64,000 nt of DNA from JAGVPT01 sp964439265 (GCA_964439265.1 CAYTOA010000009.1:21360-85359); one strand, 5' to 3'; numbered from the stretch's first letter, positions 53,904 through 63,483 are shown. Made by a program: numbers and translations. The notes: generated from the letters alone by a model not told the origin.

Positions 53904-55343
53904 CTATCGCAGCGTCAGTCTTGTGACACTCTCGATGTGATACGTATGAGGGAACATGTCGACCGGCTGAACTTTTTCAATGGAATAGCCGAAGGGGGAG
54001 AGCAGCTGCAGGTCGCGTGCGAGCGTCGTAGGATTGCAGCTAACATAAACAATTCTTGGGATCTTCATTCCGCCGATTTCTTCCACCGCCTTGGGATGCA
54101 TCCCGCTTCGCGGCGGGTCGATGATCAACACGTCGGGCGCGGCATATCTTTTCTTCCAACCGATATCCTTTGTCAAGAGATCCTTCAAATCGCCGGCGAT
54201 AAATTCGCAGTTGCGTATCCCGTTCACCTCAGCGTTCATTTTCGCATTGATGATCGAACTCTCGATCAGTTCGATGCCGACGACCTGTTTCACCGATCCG
54301 GAAACGTACAGTGAAATTGCGCCCGTGCCGCAGTACAGGTCGTACACCACATCGTTCGGCGTCAGTTCTGCGAATTCCTTTGCCACGCGGTACAGCACTT
54401 CTGCCTGGTGCGTGTTCGTCTGAAAAAATGAATTTGCGGAAAGATGAAAAAGGTGATCACCGATCTTTTCGGTAAAGACGCCGTTCCCGTGATAAACTTT
54501 CTCTGTCTCGCCGACGGCAACGTTTGCAAGTTTCGAGGTGATATTATTGACCACCGTGACAATTTCAGGGAAGGATTTCGTCAACGCTGCAGTCAGTTCC
54601 TTCATGACCTCGGGGCGGTCGTCGTACGTCACAAGGTTCACCATCACATCGCCGGTATTCTTGCCTTCCCGGATCACGAGGTTGCGGAGATAGCCGGACT
54701 GCGGCTGGGAGGTATATGCCTTAAGCGAATGCTCTACGGCAAAACTCTTTACCGCGTTCAAAATGCCGTTGCTCAATTCCGATTGAAGGTGGCATTCGTC
54801 GATGTCGAGGATTTTATCGTAACGCTGTGGGATATGGAACCCGAGCACGAGTTCGCCCGCTCCCTTTATTTTCTCCTCTCCCGAAGGAACGGGACCGGGC
54901 GTGAGGTCCATCTCCTCCTTGGTCAGCCATCGTTTATCTCCGAAGGAGAACTCGAGTTTGTTCCGGTAAAAATATATTTCTTTTGATGGGATGATCGGAA
55001 GGATCGGGACACCTTTGAATCCACCGATGCGTTCAAGCGCATCAACAACATGCTGCTGCTTGAATGCAAGCTGCGACTCATATTCCACGTGCTGCCATCG
55101 GCATCCGCCGCATGTGCCGAAATACTTGCACCGGGGCGTTGTGCGGTTCGGCGAGGGCCGAAGGACTTCAACGACCTTTGCTTCGAGATGTTTCTTCTTC
55201 GTCCGCACAATTTGAGCGCGAACGACATCTCCCGCAACCGCTCCATCGACGAACACGACCATCCCTTCATGACGCGCGACGCTCGTCCCTTCGAAGCCGG
55301 AAGAATCGATCGCCAACTCAAGAATGTCGCCCCGTACCGGCAT
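53904..55343 (-). CDS. rlmD: 23S rRNA (uracil-C5)-methyltransferase, RlmD/RumA type
   Basis: A 479-residue Fe-S methyltransferase. The TRAM domain (about 1-60) is followed by an Fe-S cluster site: CKYFGTCGGC (Cys72, 78, 81) plus Cys184. The SAM-binding motif is DLYCGTGAISLY, and the catalytic Cys436 lies in VSCNPTTLARDL. It probably methylates 23S rRNA U1939 (RlmD) or U747 (RlmC); the motif set does not distinguish them. Its start overlaps the ABC-F stop by one base. Confidence 0.9.
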   Translation of the reverse strand: MPVRGDILELAIDSSGFEGTSVARHEGMVVFVDGAVAGDVVRAQIVRTKKKHLEAKVVEVLRPSPNRTTPRCKYFGTCGGCRWQHVEYESQLAFKQQHVVDALERIGGFKGVPILPIIPSKEIYFYRNKLEFSFGDKRWLTKEEMDLTPGPVPSGEEKIKGAGELVLGFHIPQRYDKILDIDECHLQSELSNGILNAVKSFAVEHSLKAYTSQPQSGYLRNLVIREGKNTGDVMVNLVTYDDRPEVMKELTAALTKSFPEIVTVVNNITSKLANVAVGETEKVYHGNGVFTEKIGDHLFHLSANSFFQTNTHQAEVLYRVAKEFAELTPNDVVYDLYCGTGAISLYVSGSVKQVVGIELIESSIINAKMNAEVNGIRNCEFIAGDLKDLLTKDIGWKKRYAAPDVLIIDPPRSGMHPKAVEEIGGMKIPRIVYVSCNPTTLARDLQLLSPFGYSIEKVQPVDMFPHTYHIESVTRLTLR

Positions 55344-57364
55344 CAGCTCCCGCTTTCCATTTTTGCGATCTCCTGAGAGACTTTATCCCATTCGTAATAG
55401 CTGTCGTTCAGTTTTCCCTGAACGGACTTGTATTCGGCCGAAATGTGCTTCGCCTCATCGCCGTTCTTGTAAAACTCGGGCTGAGCCATTAAACCTTCGA
55501 TCTCCGATTTGCGCTGTTCGAGGCGTTCGATTTCCTTTTCGACGTTCGTGAGCTTCTTTTTCAGAGGCTGGGATTTTTTCGAATGCTCCTGTCTCCGCTC
55601 CGCTTCGATGCGCTTCTTCTCTTTCTCGGAATGATGCTCGGCGTGCTGTCCTTTACCATTAGATCTAGGGTCTTGGCTATTGGCTGTTAGTTTTTCATGC
55701 TGCTTTTGCCTACTGCCTCCTGAATTCTGTCTCCTGTCTTCTGAATTCTTCTTCCCCGCCTCTTCTTTCTTCTTCGTCAGATAATCGCTCACGTTCCCGA
55801 GAAACGTCCGAATCCCTCCGTGACTGAATTCCAACACTTTATTCACGATCGGGTCGAGAAAAGCCCTGTCGTGGGAAACAATGAGATATGTTCCGGTGAA
55901 TTCCGCAAGCGCCTCCTGCAGAACTTTTTTCGACCGCATGTCGAGATGATTGGTCGGTTCGTCCATGATCAGGAAATTTGACGGAAGCAGGAGCATTTTC
56001 GACAGCGCGAGCCGGCTTTTTTCTCCTCCCGAAAGAACCTTCACTTTCTTAAACACGTCGTCGCCGCGAAAAAGGAACGAGCCGAGGATTGTCCGCAGTT
56101 TTGTTCTTACTTCTCCCGTCGCGACTTCATCGACAATCTGCAGCACTTCTTTGGACATGTCCAGCTCCTCCGCCTGGTGCTGCGCAAAGTACGAAACGAT
56201 CGTATTGTAGCCCGCAACCCTCTCGCCGCCGTTGAACGGCTCCACTCCCGCCACAATTCTCGAAAACGTTGACTTCCCTGCGCCGTTTACGCCGACGACC
56301 GCGATCCTGTCTCCTCGTTCGATGGTGTAGTTCAGGCCGTTGAAGACTTTGTGAGAACCGTAGCTCTTCTCGAGATTCTTCAGTTCCATCACGACGCGCC
56401 CGCTCGCCTGCGGCGGAGGAAAATGAAAATGGATTTCCTGCTCTTCGTCTTCGATTTCGATCAGGTCCATTTTCTCCATTTGCTTGATGCGGCTTTGCAC
56501 CTGCCGAGCCTTCGTCGCTTTATAGCGGAAGCGGTCGACGAACTGCTGCGTCTGCTTCAGCTGCTGCTGCTGATTCTTGTAGGCGTTCATCACCAACTCT
56601 TTGCGGATCACCCGTTCTTTTTCGTAGAAGGAATAATTTCCTGCATATTCCTCCATCTTGCCAAGACTGAGGGCAAAAGTGCGGGCGGTGATCGAATCGA
56701 GAAATGCGCGGTCGTGCGACACGAGGATGATAGCCCCGTTGTACTGGTGGAGGTATTCCTCAAGCCACTGAAGCGATTCGATGTCGAGATGGTTGGTCGG
56801 TTCGTCGAGCAGCAGCACTGAGGGTTCTTTCAGCAGAAGTTTTGCAAGCTCGATGCGCATTTGCCAGCCGCCGCTGAACTCGTCCGTCTGCCGTTCCAAA
56901 TCCGGAACCGAGAATCCCAGGCCCATCAGTACCCGTTCGATCTTCGACTGCATGCGAAACGCATCGAGGTCCTCAAGTTTATGCTGGAGTTCACCGTAGA
57001 TTTCCAGCGTCTCCATGTATTCCTGGCTGGCTGTGTCCTGCGTGCTCAGTAGAAGATGTGCTTCCTCGAGTTCCTGCTGGACCAAAAGAATGTTCTCGAA
57101 CGCAGTCTCCACCTCTTTATAAAGTGTTTTGCCGACTGCGGTCACGCCGTCCTGCGGCAAATACCCGGCGGTAACATAGTGCGCCTTGCTGACCGTGCCT
57201 TCTTCCGCCTGCGAAATTCCGGCGATAATCTTCAGCAGCGTTGTTTTACCGGCTCCGTTCGAGCCCACGAGTCCGATGCGGTCGTGCGGACCGACCATGA
57301 GCGAAAGGTCGTCGAACAAATACCGCCCGCCGAATTGCACCGAAATGTGGTCGAGAGAGAGCAT
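55343..57364 (-). CDS. ABC-F family ATP-binding protein
   Basis: A 673-residue soluble protein with two ABC domains. Walker A motifs are GSNGAGKTT (about 34-42) and GVNGAGKST (about 356-364). Signatures are FSGGWQMRIELAK and LSGGEKSRLALSK, and Walker B are LLLDEPTNHLDIE and LIMDEPTNHLDMR. Between the domains lies a charged inter-domain linker. A C-terminal coiled coil follows a low-complexity stretch at about 535-570 that looks like an intergenic repeat (see finding). ABC-F proteins act on ribosomes in translation or antibiotic resistance; no substrate transport is expected. The ATPase sites look intact. It precedes rlmD in the same transcript. Confidence 0.92.
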   Translation of the reverse strand: MLSLDHISVQFGGRYLFDDLSLMVGPHDRIGLVGSNGAGKTTLLKIIAGISQAEEGTVSKAHYVTAGYLPQDGVTAVGKTLYKEVETAFENILLVQQELEEAHLLLSTQDTASQEYMETLEIYGELQHKLEDLDAFRMQSKIERVLMGLGFSVPDLERQTDEFSGGWQMRIELAKLLLKEPSVLLLDEPTNHLDIESLQWLEEYLHQYNGAIILVSHDRAFLDSITARTFALSLGKMEEYAGNYSFYEKERVIRKELVMNAYKNQQQQLKQTQQFVDRFRYKATKARQVQSRIKQMEKMDLIEIEDEEQEIHFHFPPPQASGRVVMELKNLEKSYGSHKVFNGLNYTIERGDRIAVVGVNGAGKSTFSRIVAGVEPFNGGERVAGYNTIVSYFAQHQAEELDMSKEVLQIVDEVATGEVRTKLRTILGSFLFRGDDVFKKVKVLSGGEKSRLALSKMLLLPSNFLIMDEPTNHLDMRSKKVLQEALAEFTGTYLIVSHDRAFLDPIVNKVLEFSHGGIRTFLGNVSDYLTKKKEEAGKKNSEDRRQNSGGSRQKQHEKLTANSQDPRSNGKGQHAEHHSEKEKKRIEAERRQEHSKKSQPLKKKLTNVEKEIERLEQRKSEIEGLMAQPEFYKNGDEAKHISAEYKSVQGKLNDSYYEWDKVSQEIAKMESGS
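55656..55755 (-). repeat. Intergenic-type repeat inside the ABC-F gene
   Basis: About 100 bp of low-complexity sequence, with repeated GAATTC, CTCCTGTCT and GGTCTTGGCTATTGGCTGTT units. Similar units occur outside genes near 33315-33355 (GATTCTGGGTGTTAGCTATT). It is read in frame as a Gln/Arg/Ser-rich stretch in the C-terminal linker of the ABC-F protein. Confidence 0.5.
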
Positions 57365-57566
57365 GAATCAGTACGTCAGTTTTCAGTAATCAGAGAATTG
57401 AGCAGTAAATATACGAAAAATTGAACGGAGATGGAAGACTCATGCTTGCCTTCGAGCAGAAAAGAATATAAATTGCGTCGTCTTCTTTTTCGGTTGATAG
57501 GTGTACACGAAAGACTCTTCCAATACTAAAGAACAGGCTGCATCCTACTTTCAAAAAGGGGTACAT

Positions 57567-58982
57567 ATGAAAAGAAATATATTCCTGCGTTTATTTATCG
57601 CTCTCATATCTATCGCTATTGCCCAATCTGCTTTTGCGCTGGATAACAACTTCGCCGGCACATGGCAGGGGACGCTGAAGATCCAAACGATGGAATTGCG
57701 GGTCGTATTTCACCTTCAATCCGATTCGACAGGTGCCATGAAAGCAACCCTGGACAGTCCCGACCAGGGAGCAAAGGGAATTCCTGTCGACAATGTCGCG
57801 ATGCGAAAAGACAGTCTCATTCTTACGATCAACGCAATCGGCGGGTCGTACGAAGGAATGGTGCATCCTGGAGATTCGGTTATTACGGGAACATGGAAGC
57901 AAAGAGGAGCGTCGCTCCCCCTCGACCTTCACCGCATCCAATCGGTAGCCGAAGTGCGGCGGCCGCAGGAACCGAAACCGCCCTTCCCATATGATGCGGA
58001 AGAGGTTTCCTATCCGAACGTCGATGCCGGCATTACGCTCGCCGGTACGTTTACAAAACCAAAAACCGGGGGACCGTTTCCCGCTCTTCTTCTCATCACC
58101 GGTTCCGGTCCACAGAACAGGGACGAGGAATTATTCGGACATAAACCCTTCCTAGTTCTTGCCGACTATCTCACTCGAAGAGGCATCGCCGTCTTGCGGG
58201 TTGACGACAGGGGCACGGCAAAATCGACCGGAAATTTCGGCACTGCAACAACGAAAGATTTCGCCGGCGATGTACGGGCCGGCATCACCTACTTGAGATC
58301 ACGCCCCGATGTCAACGTCAAAAAGATCGGACTCTTAGGCCACAGCGAAGGGGGACTTATCGCGCCGATGGTCGCCAGTGAGTCAAAGGATGTCGCATTC
58401 ATTGTGATGATGGCCGGGCCTTCTCTTACCGGCGAGGAAATTCTTTATCTGCAGGATTCCCTCATCTCAACGGCAATGGGCGCTCCGCCGAAAGAGATCA
58501 CGAAAGAACTCCAACTTAACCGAAAGCTCTACTCGCTGATCCGCACGGAATCCGACACCGTGAAATTGCAGAAGGAAATCCGGTCCGCGGTAAGAGAATC
58601 GATGACGGCGGATTCCGCTACTCTCGGCAAAATTAATGATGAAGCCGTCGATGCAGCGGTTAGACAATTGATATCGCCGTGGTTCCGATTCTTTGTAACC
58701 TACGACCCGAATCCTGCATTAGAAAAAGTGACTTGCCCGATCCTTGCGCTGGATGGAAGCAAGGATTTGCAGGTTCCGGCAAAAGAAAACATCGAGGGAT
58801 TGGAGAAGGCGTTCAAGGCAAGCGGAAACAAAAATGCGACGGCCAAACTTCTCCCCGGACTCAATCACCTCTTCCAGAAATCGGAGACCGGCGCTCCACT
58901 CGAATACGGCAAGATAGAAGAGACGATAAATCCTGATGCATTAAAAGTGATAGGCGATTGGATTGAAGGGGTTACGAAGTAG
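57567..58982 (+). CDS. Secreted alpha/beta-hydrolase with N-terminal beta domain
   Basis: A 471-residue exported protein with a signal peptide (about 1-24, ending SAFA). An N-terminal beta-rich domain (about 30-140: FAGTWQGTLK, ITGTWKQRG) precedes the catalytic domain. The nucleophile is Ser260 in GHSEGG, and GSGPQNRDEE lies near the oxyanion position. The Asp and His are in the C-terminal segments PILALDGSKDLQVP and LNHLFQ. The family is dienelactone-hydrolase/prolyl-oligopeptidase-like and the substrate is unknown. ATG 57567 has an AAAAAGGGG site upstream. Confidence 0.88.
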   Translation: MKRNIFLRLFIALISIAIAQSAFALDNNFAGTWQGTLKIQTMELRVVFHLQSDSTGAMKATLDSPDQGAKGIPVDNVAMRKDSLILTINAIGGSYEGMVHPGDSVITGTWKQRGASLPLDLHRIQSVAEVRRPQEPKPPFPYDAEEVSYPNVDAGITLAGTFTKPKTGGPFPALLLITGSGPQNRDEELFGHKPFLVLADYLTRRGIAVLRVDDRGTAKSTGNFGTATTKDFAGDVRAGITYLRSRPDVNVKKIGLLGHSEGGLIAPMVASESKDVAFIVMMAGPSLTGEEILYLQDSLISTAMGAPPKEITKELQLNRKLYSLIRTESDTVKLQKEIRSAVRESMTADSATLGKINDEAVDAAVRQLISPWFRFFVTYDPNPALEKVTCPILALDGSKDLQVPAKENIEGLEKAFKASGNKNATAKLLPGLNHLFQKSETGAPLEYGKIEETINPDALKVIGDWIEGVTK

Positions 58983-58987
58983 AGTGA

Positions 58988-59147
58988 TCTAGTTCCATTT
59001 CCCGAAACAAATATTGTATTTCTCAATGATTAAATCACCGCAAAGGGCGCTAAGGACGCAAAATTTTTTACCACTTTAAAAAACTCTTTGCGCTCTTAGC
59101 GTCCTCCGCGGTTAGAATACAAGATTTAATATTAGAAATGGCACTAG
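58988..59147. mobile_element. MITE-like element, copy 2
   Basis: The second copy of the family at 11705-11868, in inverted orientation: CTAGTTCCATTTCCC at 58988 and GAAATGGCACTAG ending at 59147 are its ends. Inside are ACCGCAAAGGGCGCTAAGGA and TCTTAGCGTCCTCCGCGG arms. It fills the spacer after the hydrolase gene and may act as a terminator. Non-coding. Confidence 0.75.
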
Positions 59148-59180
59148 CGTATGGATGATTCGAGGCGAGATGGTTTAAAA

Positions 59181-60059
59181 TTATAGCACAACTTCCATTC
59201 CCTCTTTTGCACCAAAGCATTCAATCGTACTTTTTTGCGCCGTGAGAAGATCCTGCGCGTGTTTTACCATCTCATCGACGAATTCATCGGAGTGGTACGG
59301 ATCGTGATGAAAAAGCGCGAGCCGTTTCACTTTTGCTTTCACTGCAAATTCAACGACGGACTCGACAGGTGAATGCCCCCACCCCAGCTTGGCTTTGTAT
59401 TCATCGAGAGTATACTGCGCCTCGCCGATGTACAAGTCTGTTTCGTGCAAGAATTCAATGAGCTTGTCGTCAAGGTATTCGGGGAATCCGGTAGGACGCG
59501 TTGCCCTCTGCTGCGCTGGCAACGTGTATTGGTACGGCTCGTTGTCGGTGGCATAGACAACACTGCGCGATCCGTCCGAGACGCGATACGCGAGGGACAT
59601 TGCGGGATGATTGAGATAAAAGCTGGTGATTAACACGTCATCAATCCTGATCGGAGCTTCTACTTCGACAATTTCGATATTCGGATTCATATCGCCGATC
59701 GCGACGGGAAAATAATCGGATTCCATCTGCATTCGCATGATCTGACGGAGCGACTTGTCCCTCCCGGGCGGGCCGTAAATGATGATCTTGTTCTGGGCAC
59801 CGTACGCCGGGAGAAAAAATGGAAATCCTTGTATGTGATCCCAGTGCGTGTGGCTGACGAAAATATGCACCGTGATCGGCGTGGAGGGGAATTCTTTTTG
59901 GAGCTGAATTCCGAGATTGTGAATTCCGGTCCCCGCGTCAAAGACCAGGATGTGTCCCTTCGCCCGGACTTCAACGCACGACGTATTTCCCCCGTATTTT
60001 AACGTTGCCGGTCCGGGAGTTGCAATGGAGCCGCGGGTACCCCAAAATCGAACGTTCAC
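59181..60059 (-). CDS. Metallo-beta-lactamase-fold hydrolase
   Basis: A 292-residue MBL-fold protein. It starts MNVRFWGTRGSIATPGP with a GGNTSC stretch typical of the PhnP/RNase Z-like side of the family. The metal motif is HTHWDH (70-75), with later ligands likely at His in YLNHPAM, Asp in ATDNEP and His in LFHHDPYH. It may be a phosphodiesterase. It is translationally coupled with the preceding response regulator (4-nt overlap). Confidence 0.9.
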   Translation of the reverse strand: MNVRFWGTRGSIATPGPATLKYGGNTSCVEVRAKGHILVFDAGTGIHNLGIQLQKEFPSTPITVHIFVSHTHWDHIQGFPFFLPAYGAQNKIIIYGPPGRDKSLRQIMRMQMESDYFPVAIGDMNPNIEIVEVEAPIRIDDVLITSFYLNHPAMSLAYRVSDGSRSVVYATDNEPYQYTLPAQQRATRPTGFPEYLDDKLIEFLHETDLYIGEAQYTLDEYKAKLGWGHSPVESVVEFAVKAKVKRLALFHHDPYHSDEFVDEMVKHAQDLLTAQKSTIECFGAKEGMEVVL

Positions 60060-60442
60060 GGCTTCTCTCTTAATCGTATGGACATTTTCTCGCTCGCAAT
60101 TTGGAACAGTTCGTCAAACTCGACGGGCTTGATCACGTACGCGTCGGCACCTAGTTCCAGTGCTTTGTCGATATCGGGTTTGTATGATTTTGAGGACGTG
60201 ATGACGATGGTCGTCTTGTCGAACGCCGGATTCTCTCGAAGCTGTTTACAGACTGCGAACCCGTGCATCCCGGGCATAATGAGGTCGAGCAGGACCAGAT
60301 CGGGTTTCTCCGCCTCGGCGACGGTCAGTCCGTCAAGTCCGTTATCGGCCTCAAGAACGGTAAACCCCTTCTTCACAAAGTAATGCGAGTAAAAGCTCCG
60401 CAAGAAGTCTTCGTCGTCAACAATAAGTACTTTTCTTTTCAG
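60056..60442 (-). CDS. Single-domain response regulator, non-AUG start
   Basis: A receiver-only (CheY-like) protein with phospho-acceptor Asp in LVLLDLIMPGMHG, a TSSK switch region and the KPVEF lysine. The conserved N-terminal acidic residues (KVLIVDDEDF) are encoded upstream of the first TTG at 60403, in the same frame, and no ATG or GTG precedes them before a stop. I therefore start at CTG 60442 (ATT 60445 is equally possible). GGGG a few bases upstream could be the ribosome-binding site. The out-of-frame ATG at 60453 would open only a four-codon peptide. It precedes the MBL gene with a 4-nt overlap. Confidence 0.8.
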   Translation of the reverse strand: MKRKVLIVDDEDFLRSFYSHYFVKKGFTVLEADNGLDGLTVAEAEKPDLVLLDLIMPGMHGFAVCKQLRENPAFDKTTIVITSSKSYKPDIDKALELGADAYVIKPVEFDELFQIASEKMSIRLREKP

Positions 60443-60547
60443 AATATCCCCATGAATAAAAGTGGAAACTTTTTCGCGTTATTCTTGGTGGCAAAAAGTA
60501 TGGATTAGTTTATCGAAATGCAATATCGTGCGTGCCGTCGCTCACGC

Positions 60548-61432
60548 TCATCGGAGAAAGAGAATTGCAACGCCTCCGACAGCCACGCACGCCCCCACGA
60601 TCGCATGCCATGAAAGATGTTCCTTATAGATGATCCGTACCAGCGGGAGCATAAGAATTGGCACGGTCGCGATAAGCGTTGCGGCAATCCCCACTTTTGT
60701 ATACATGATCGCGATAAGGCTGAACGTGATTCCCAGGTACGGCCCGAATATTGCGCCTCCGATCGTGAGCATCAGCGCACGCTTCTCATTCCAAAAGACG
60801 CCAACAGGGTTTTTGATGCGGCCGGTGAAAAGCGTGAGCGGAAGGAGGATCACGAGCGACGCACTAATCCTGATGAACGTCGCAACGAACCCGTTAATAT
60901 CCCCTTCAACGAACGCCAGCCGTGCAAAGACAAGACCGGCTCCCTGGCCGAGCGCGCCAAGAAATCCATAGAGGAGCCCGATGCGTGTCAGTTTCACAGG
61001 AGCGGAGCCGCTTTGCTGGTTCGAAACGACAACAAGCACAATCCCCGCCGTCGTAACGAAAATGCCGATGATCCCCCAGAGTGAAAGCGTTTCTCCCAAT
61101 ATCAGGTACGCGAGAATCGCACTGATCGCCGGAGCAAGCGACATGATCAGCATGCTGATGCGGGCGCCGCTGACCTGAAACGACTTGAACAGAAACGTAT
61201 CGCCAAAAACCAGCCCGATGAATCCGCTGATACTGAGGTACGCATATTGGTTGAACGAAAGGCGAACGCTGAGGTTCGCTGCAAGAATCGTCAACGCGAG
61301 GAGGATAGCCGCAAAGACAAGCCGCACGACATTCACCTGCACCGATCCGATTCTGCGAATTGCCCCCGCAAACATGATCGAACTGACAGACCAAACACAT
61401 GCCGTTAAGAGCGCGCTGAGTTCGCCGATCAA
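60548..61432 (-). CDS. EamA/DMT-superfamily transporter
   Basis: A 294-residue membrane protein with ten hydrophobic segments in two halves, the classic EamA duplication. The second half has GYGFLGALGQGAGLVFARLAF-like LLYGFLGALGQGAGLVFARL, and GAIFGPYLGITFSLIAI resembles the end of the family. It probably exports a metabolite. No partner is nearby. Confidence 0.88.
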   Translation of the reverse strand: MIGELSALLTACVWSVSSIMFAGAIRRIGSVQVNVVRLVFAAILLALTILAANLSVRLSFNQYAYLSISGFIGLVFGDTFLFKSFQVSGARISMLIMSLAPAISAILAYLILGETLSLWGIIGIFVTTAGIVLVVVSNQQSGSAPVKLTRIGLLYGFLGALGQGAGLVFARLAFVEGDINGFVATFIRISASLVILLPLTLFTGRIKNPVGVFWNEKRALMLTIGGAIFGPYLGITFSLIAIMYTKVGIAATLIATVPILMLPLVRIIYKEHLSWHAIVGACVAVGGVAILFLR

Positions 61433-61545
61433 TGAGCATTTCCTTTGCGCGGAATAAACATCATAGACAAAAGAGCCTTTCGTTTTCGCCTACACACCCG
61501 GATTCTGCGGCTTAAAGATTGACGCATTACTTCTCATCGAAATCA

Positions 61546-63339
61546 TCAGTTCCTCGTAATGTTCTTTGCTGCACGTAACGCAACGCGCGTCGTCCCGTCT
61601 TCGCGTTCGCCGATCTGCTGCCTCCACATCGCGTAGTATAATCCTTTCATTTCGAGGAGCTCAAGATGCCTTCCGGATTCGACGATGTGGCCTTTTTCGA
61701 GGACAAAGATCTTATCGGCATGCATGATGGTTGAAAGCCGGTGAGCGATAAGAATCGTGATGAGATCCTTCCTTGTTGATATTTCTCTGATCGTGGAAGT
61801 AATTTCTTCCTCTGTCAACGAATCAAGTGACGAGGTCGCTTCGTCGAAGACCAGCAGGTCGGGCCGGCGCAGCAAGGCGCGTGCAATGGAAAGACGCTGT
61901 TTTTCTCCGCCCGAAACTTTCACTCCACCTTCGCCGATCACCGTATCCAATCCTCTGTCCGCCCTCGCCAGGAGACTCTGACAAGCGGCTTGGTGGAGCA
62001 CTTCCATGCACTCGGCATCGTCCGCTCTAGGGTTCACAAAAAGGAGATTTTCTCTGATCGTGCCGGAGAACAGCTGCGTATCCTGAGTGACAAATCCGAT
62101 CCTCTCCCGCAATTGATTCAAGTTTACCTCGGTGCCCCGGTGACCATTGTAGAGTAACTGTCCCGATTGAGGTGCATACAATCCCACGAGCAGCTTCACC
62201 AGCGTTGTCTTCCCCGAGCCGGACGGGCCCACAAATGCGACCGTCTCGCCGAGCTTCGTATTGAAAGAAATTCCGTTCAACGCATTGGCCGATGCGGTTT
62301 GATGTTTGAAACTGACATCCGTAAATTCGAGCGTTCGGATACTCGTGACAGAAACCGGGTTCGCGGGAGTCGGCTCTTTCGGAGTGTTCAAAATTGCTTC
62401 AAAATTATTCAGCGAGACCTCCGCCTCGCGATAAATGTTAATGACGTTCCCCAATTCCTGCAAAGGACCGAATATGAAAAACGAGTAGATCCATAAAGAA
62501 AAAAATTGTCCGAACGTAATTTCCTGCGCGTAAATGAGGTACAACATCAGGAAGAGTATTGACGTGCGCAAAAAATTCACTGCCGACCCCTGAATAAAAC
62601 TCAGACTTCGGAGATAGCGGACCTTTTTCAACTCAAGCTTAAGAATCTTTCCAGTAACGTGGTTGAGCCGTTCAATTTCCTGCTGCGCCAGTCCAAGACT
62701 CTTCACCAGTTCAATATTGCGGAGCGATTCCGTGGTCGATCCGGCAAGCCCAGTGGTTTCCGCAACGATTGTTTTCTGTATCGTCTTGATCTTTTTGCCA
62801 AGGACAGAACTCAGAATCCCCAGAATGGGAATGGTAGAAAAATAGACGGGGGCGATGAGCCAGTGGACGCTGAAAGCGTACACAGTAACAAAAATGACTC
62901 CAACCAGCGTCGTAAAAAGAATATTGATCGCCGCAGCGATGAGCCGTTCGACGTCGCTTCGTACTTTCTGCAATTTCCCGAGCGTTTCACCGCTTCGCTG
63001 GTCTTCGAAAACGGAATACGGAAGTTCAAGCGAGTGCTTGAGTCCATCGGAATAAATTTGCGCCCCAAGCTTCTGGGTGATGACGTTGATGTAGTAGTCC
63101 TGGAAGTTTTTCGCGACTCTCGAGACGAATGCAACCCCTACCGCGAGCGCCAGGAGCACGCCGACTCCTTTGAAGAATTGGCCCGCCGTGTATTCCTTGA
63201 ACCGGGTGGCATACTCGTCGATCACATGCCTGAAGATCAACGGATCAAGAAGCGAAAATGTCTGGTTGACCGCGGCGAGAAGAAGTGCGAATGCAACAAG
63301 CTTCCAGTACTGTTTGAGGTACGAAAGAAGTAGTTTCAT
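61546..63339 (-). CDS. ABC exporter (half transporter: permease plus ATPase)
   Basis: A 597-residue protein with six membrane segments (about 1-300) and an ATPase domain (about 330-570). Walker A is GPSGSGKTT, the Q-loop is GFVTQDTQLFSGTIRENLLF, the signature is VSGGEKQRLSIARALL, Walker B is LLVFDEATSSLD, and the H-loop is IAHRLST. It likely exports a lipid or drug as a homodimer (MsbA-like by arrangement). There is no partner gene on either side, so it is probably a homodimer. Confidence 0.93.
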   Translation of the reverse strand: MKLLLSYLKQYWKLVAFALLLAAVNQTFSLLDPLIFRHVIDEYATRFKEYTAGQFFKGVGVLLALAVGVAFVSRVAKNFQDYYINVITQKLGAQIYSDGLKHSLELPYSVFEDQRSGETLGKLQKVRSDVERLIAAAINILFTTLVGVIFVTVYAFSVHWLIAPVYFSTIPILGILSSVLGKKIKTIQKTIVAETTGLAGSTTESLRNIELVKSLGLAQQEIERLNHVTGKILKLELKKVRYLRSLSFIQGSAVNFLRTSILFLMLYLIYAQEITFGQFFSLWIYSFFIFGPLQELGNVINIYREAEVSLNNFEAILNTPKEPTPANPVSVTSIRTLEFTDVSFKHQTASANALNGISFNTKLGETVAFVGPSGSGKTTLVKLLVGLYAPQSGQLLYNGHRGTEVNLNQLRERIGFVTQDTQLFSGTIRENLLFVNPRADDAECMEVLHQAACQSLLARADRGLDTVIGEGGVKVSGGEKQRLSIARALLRRPDLLVFDEATSSLDSLTEEEITSTIREISTRKDLITILIAHRLSTIMHADKIFVLEKGHIVESGRHLELLEMKGLYYAMWRQQIGEREDGTTRVALRAAKNITRN

Positions 63340-63483
63340 GATTTAGAGCGACTCATTCGGGATATTGGCTCGTGAAAGATATGGAAATTGGATTTGAAAT
63401 GCCATTACAATGGGTGGGAGAGCAATATCTTGCGGATGCTGCTCCAAAAATTCGGTAGTGGGCTTTATTTCCAAATAGACCCT

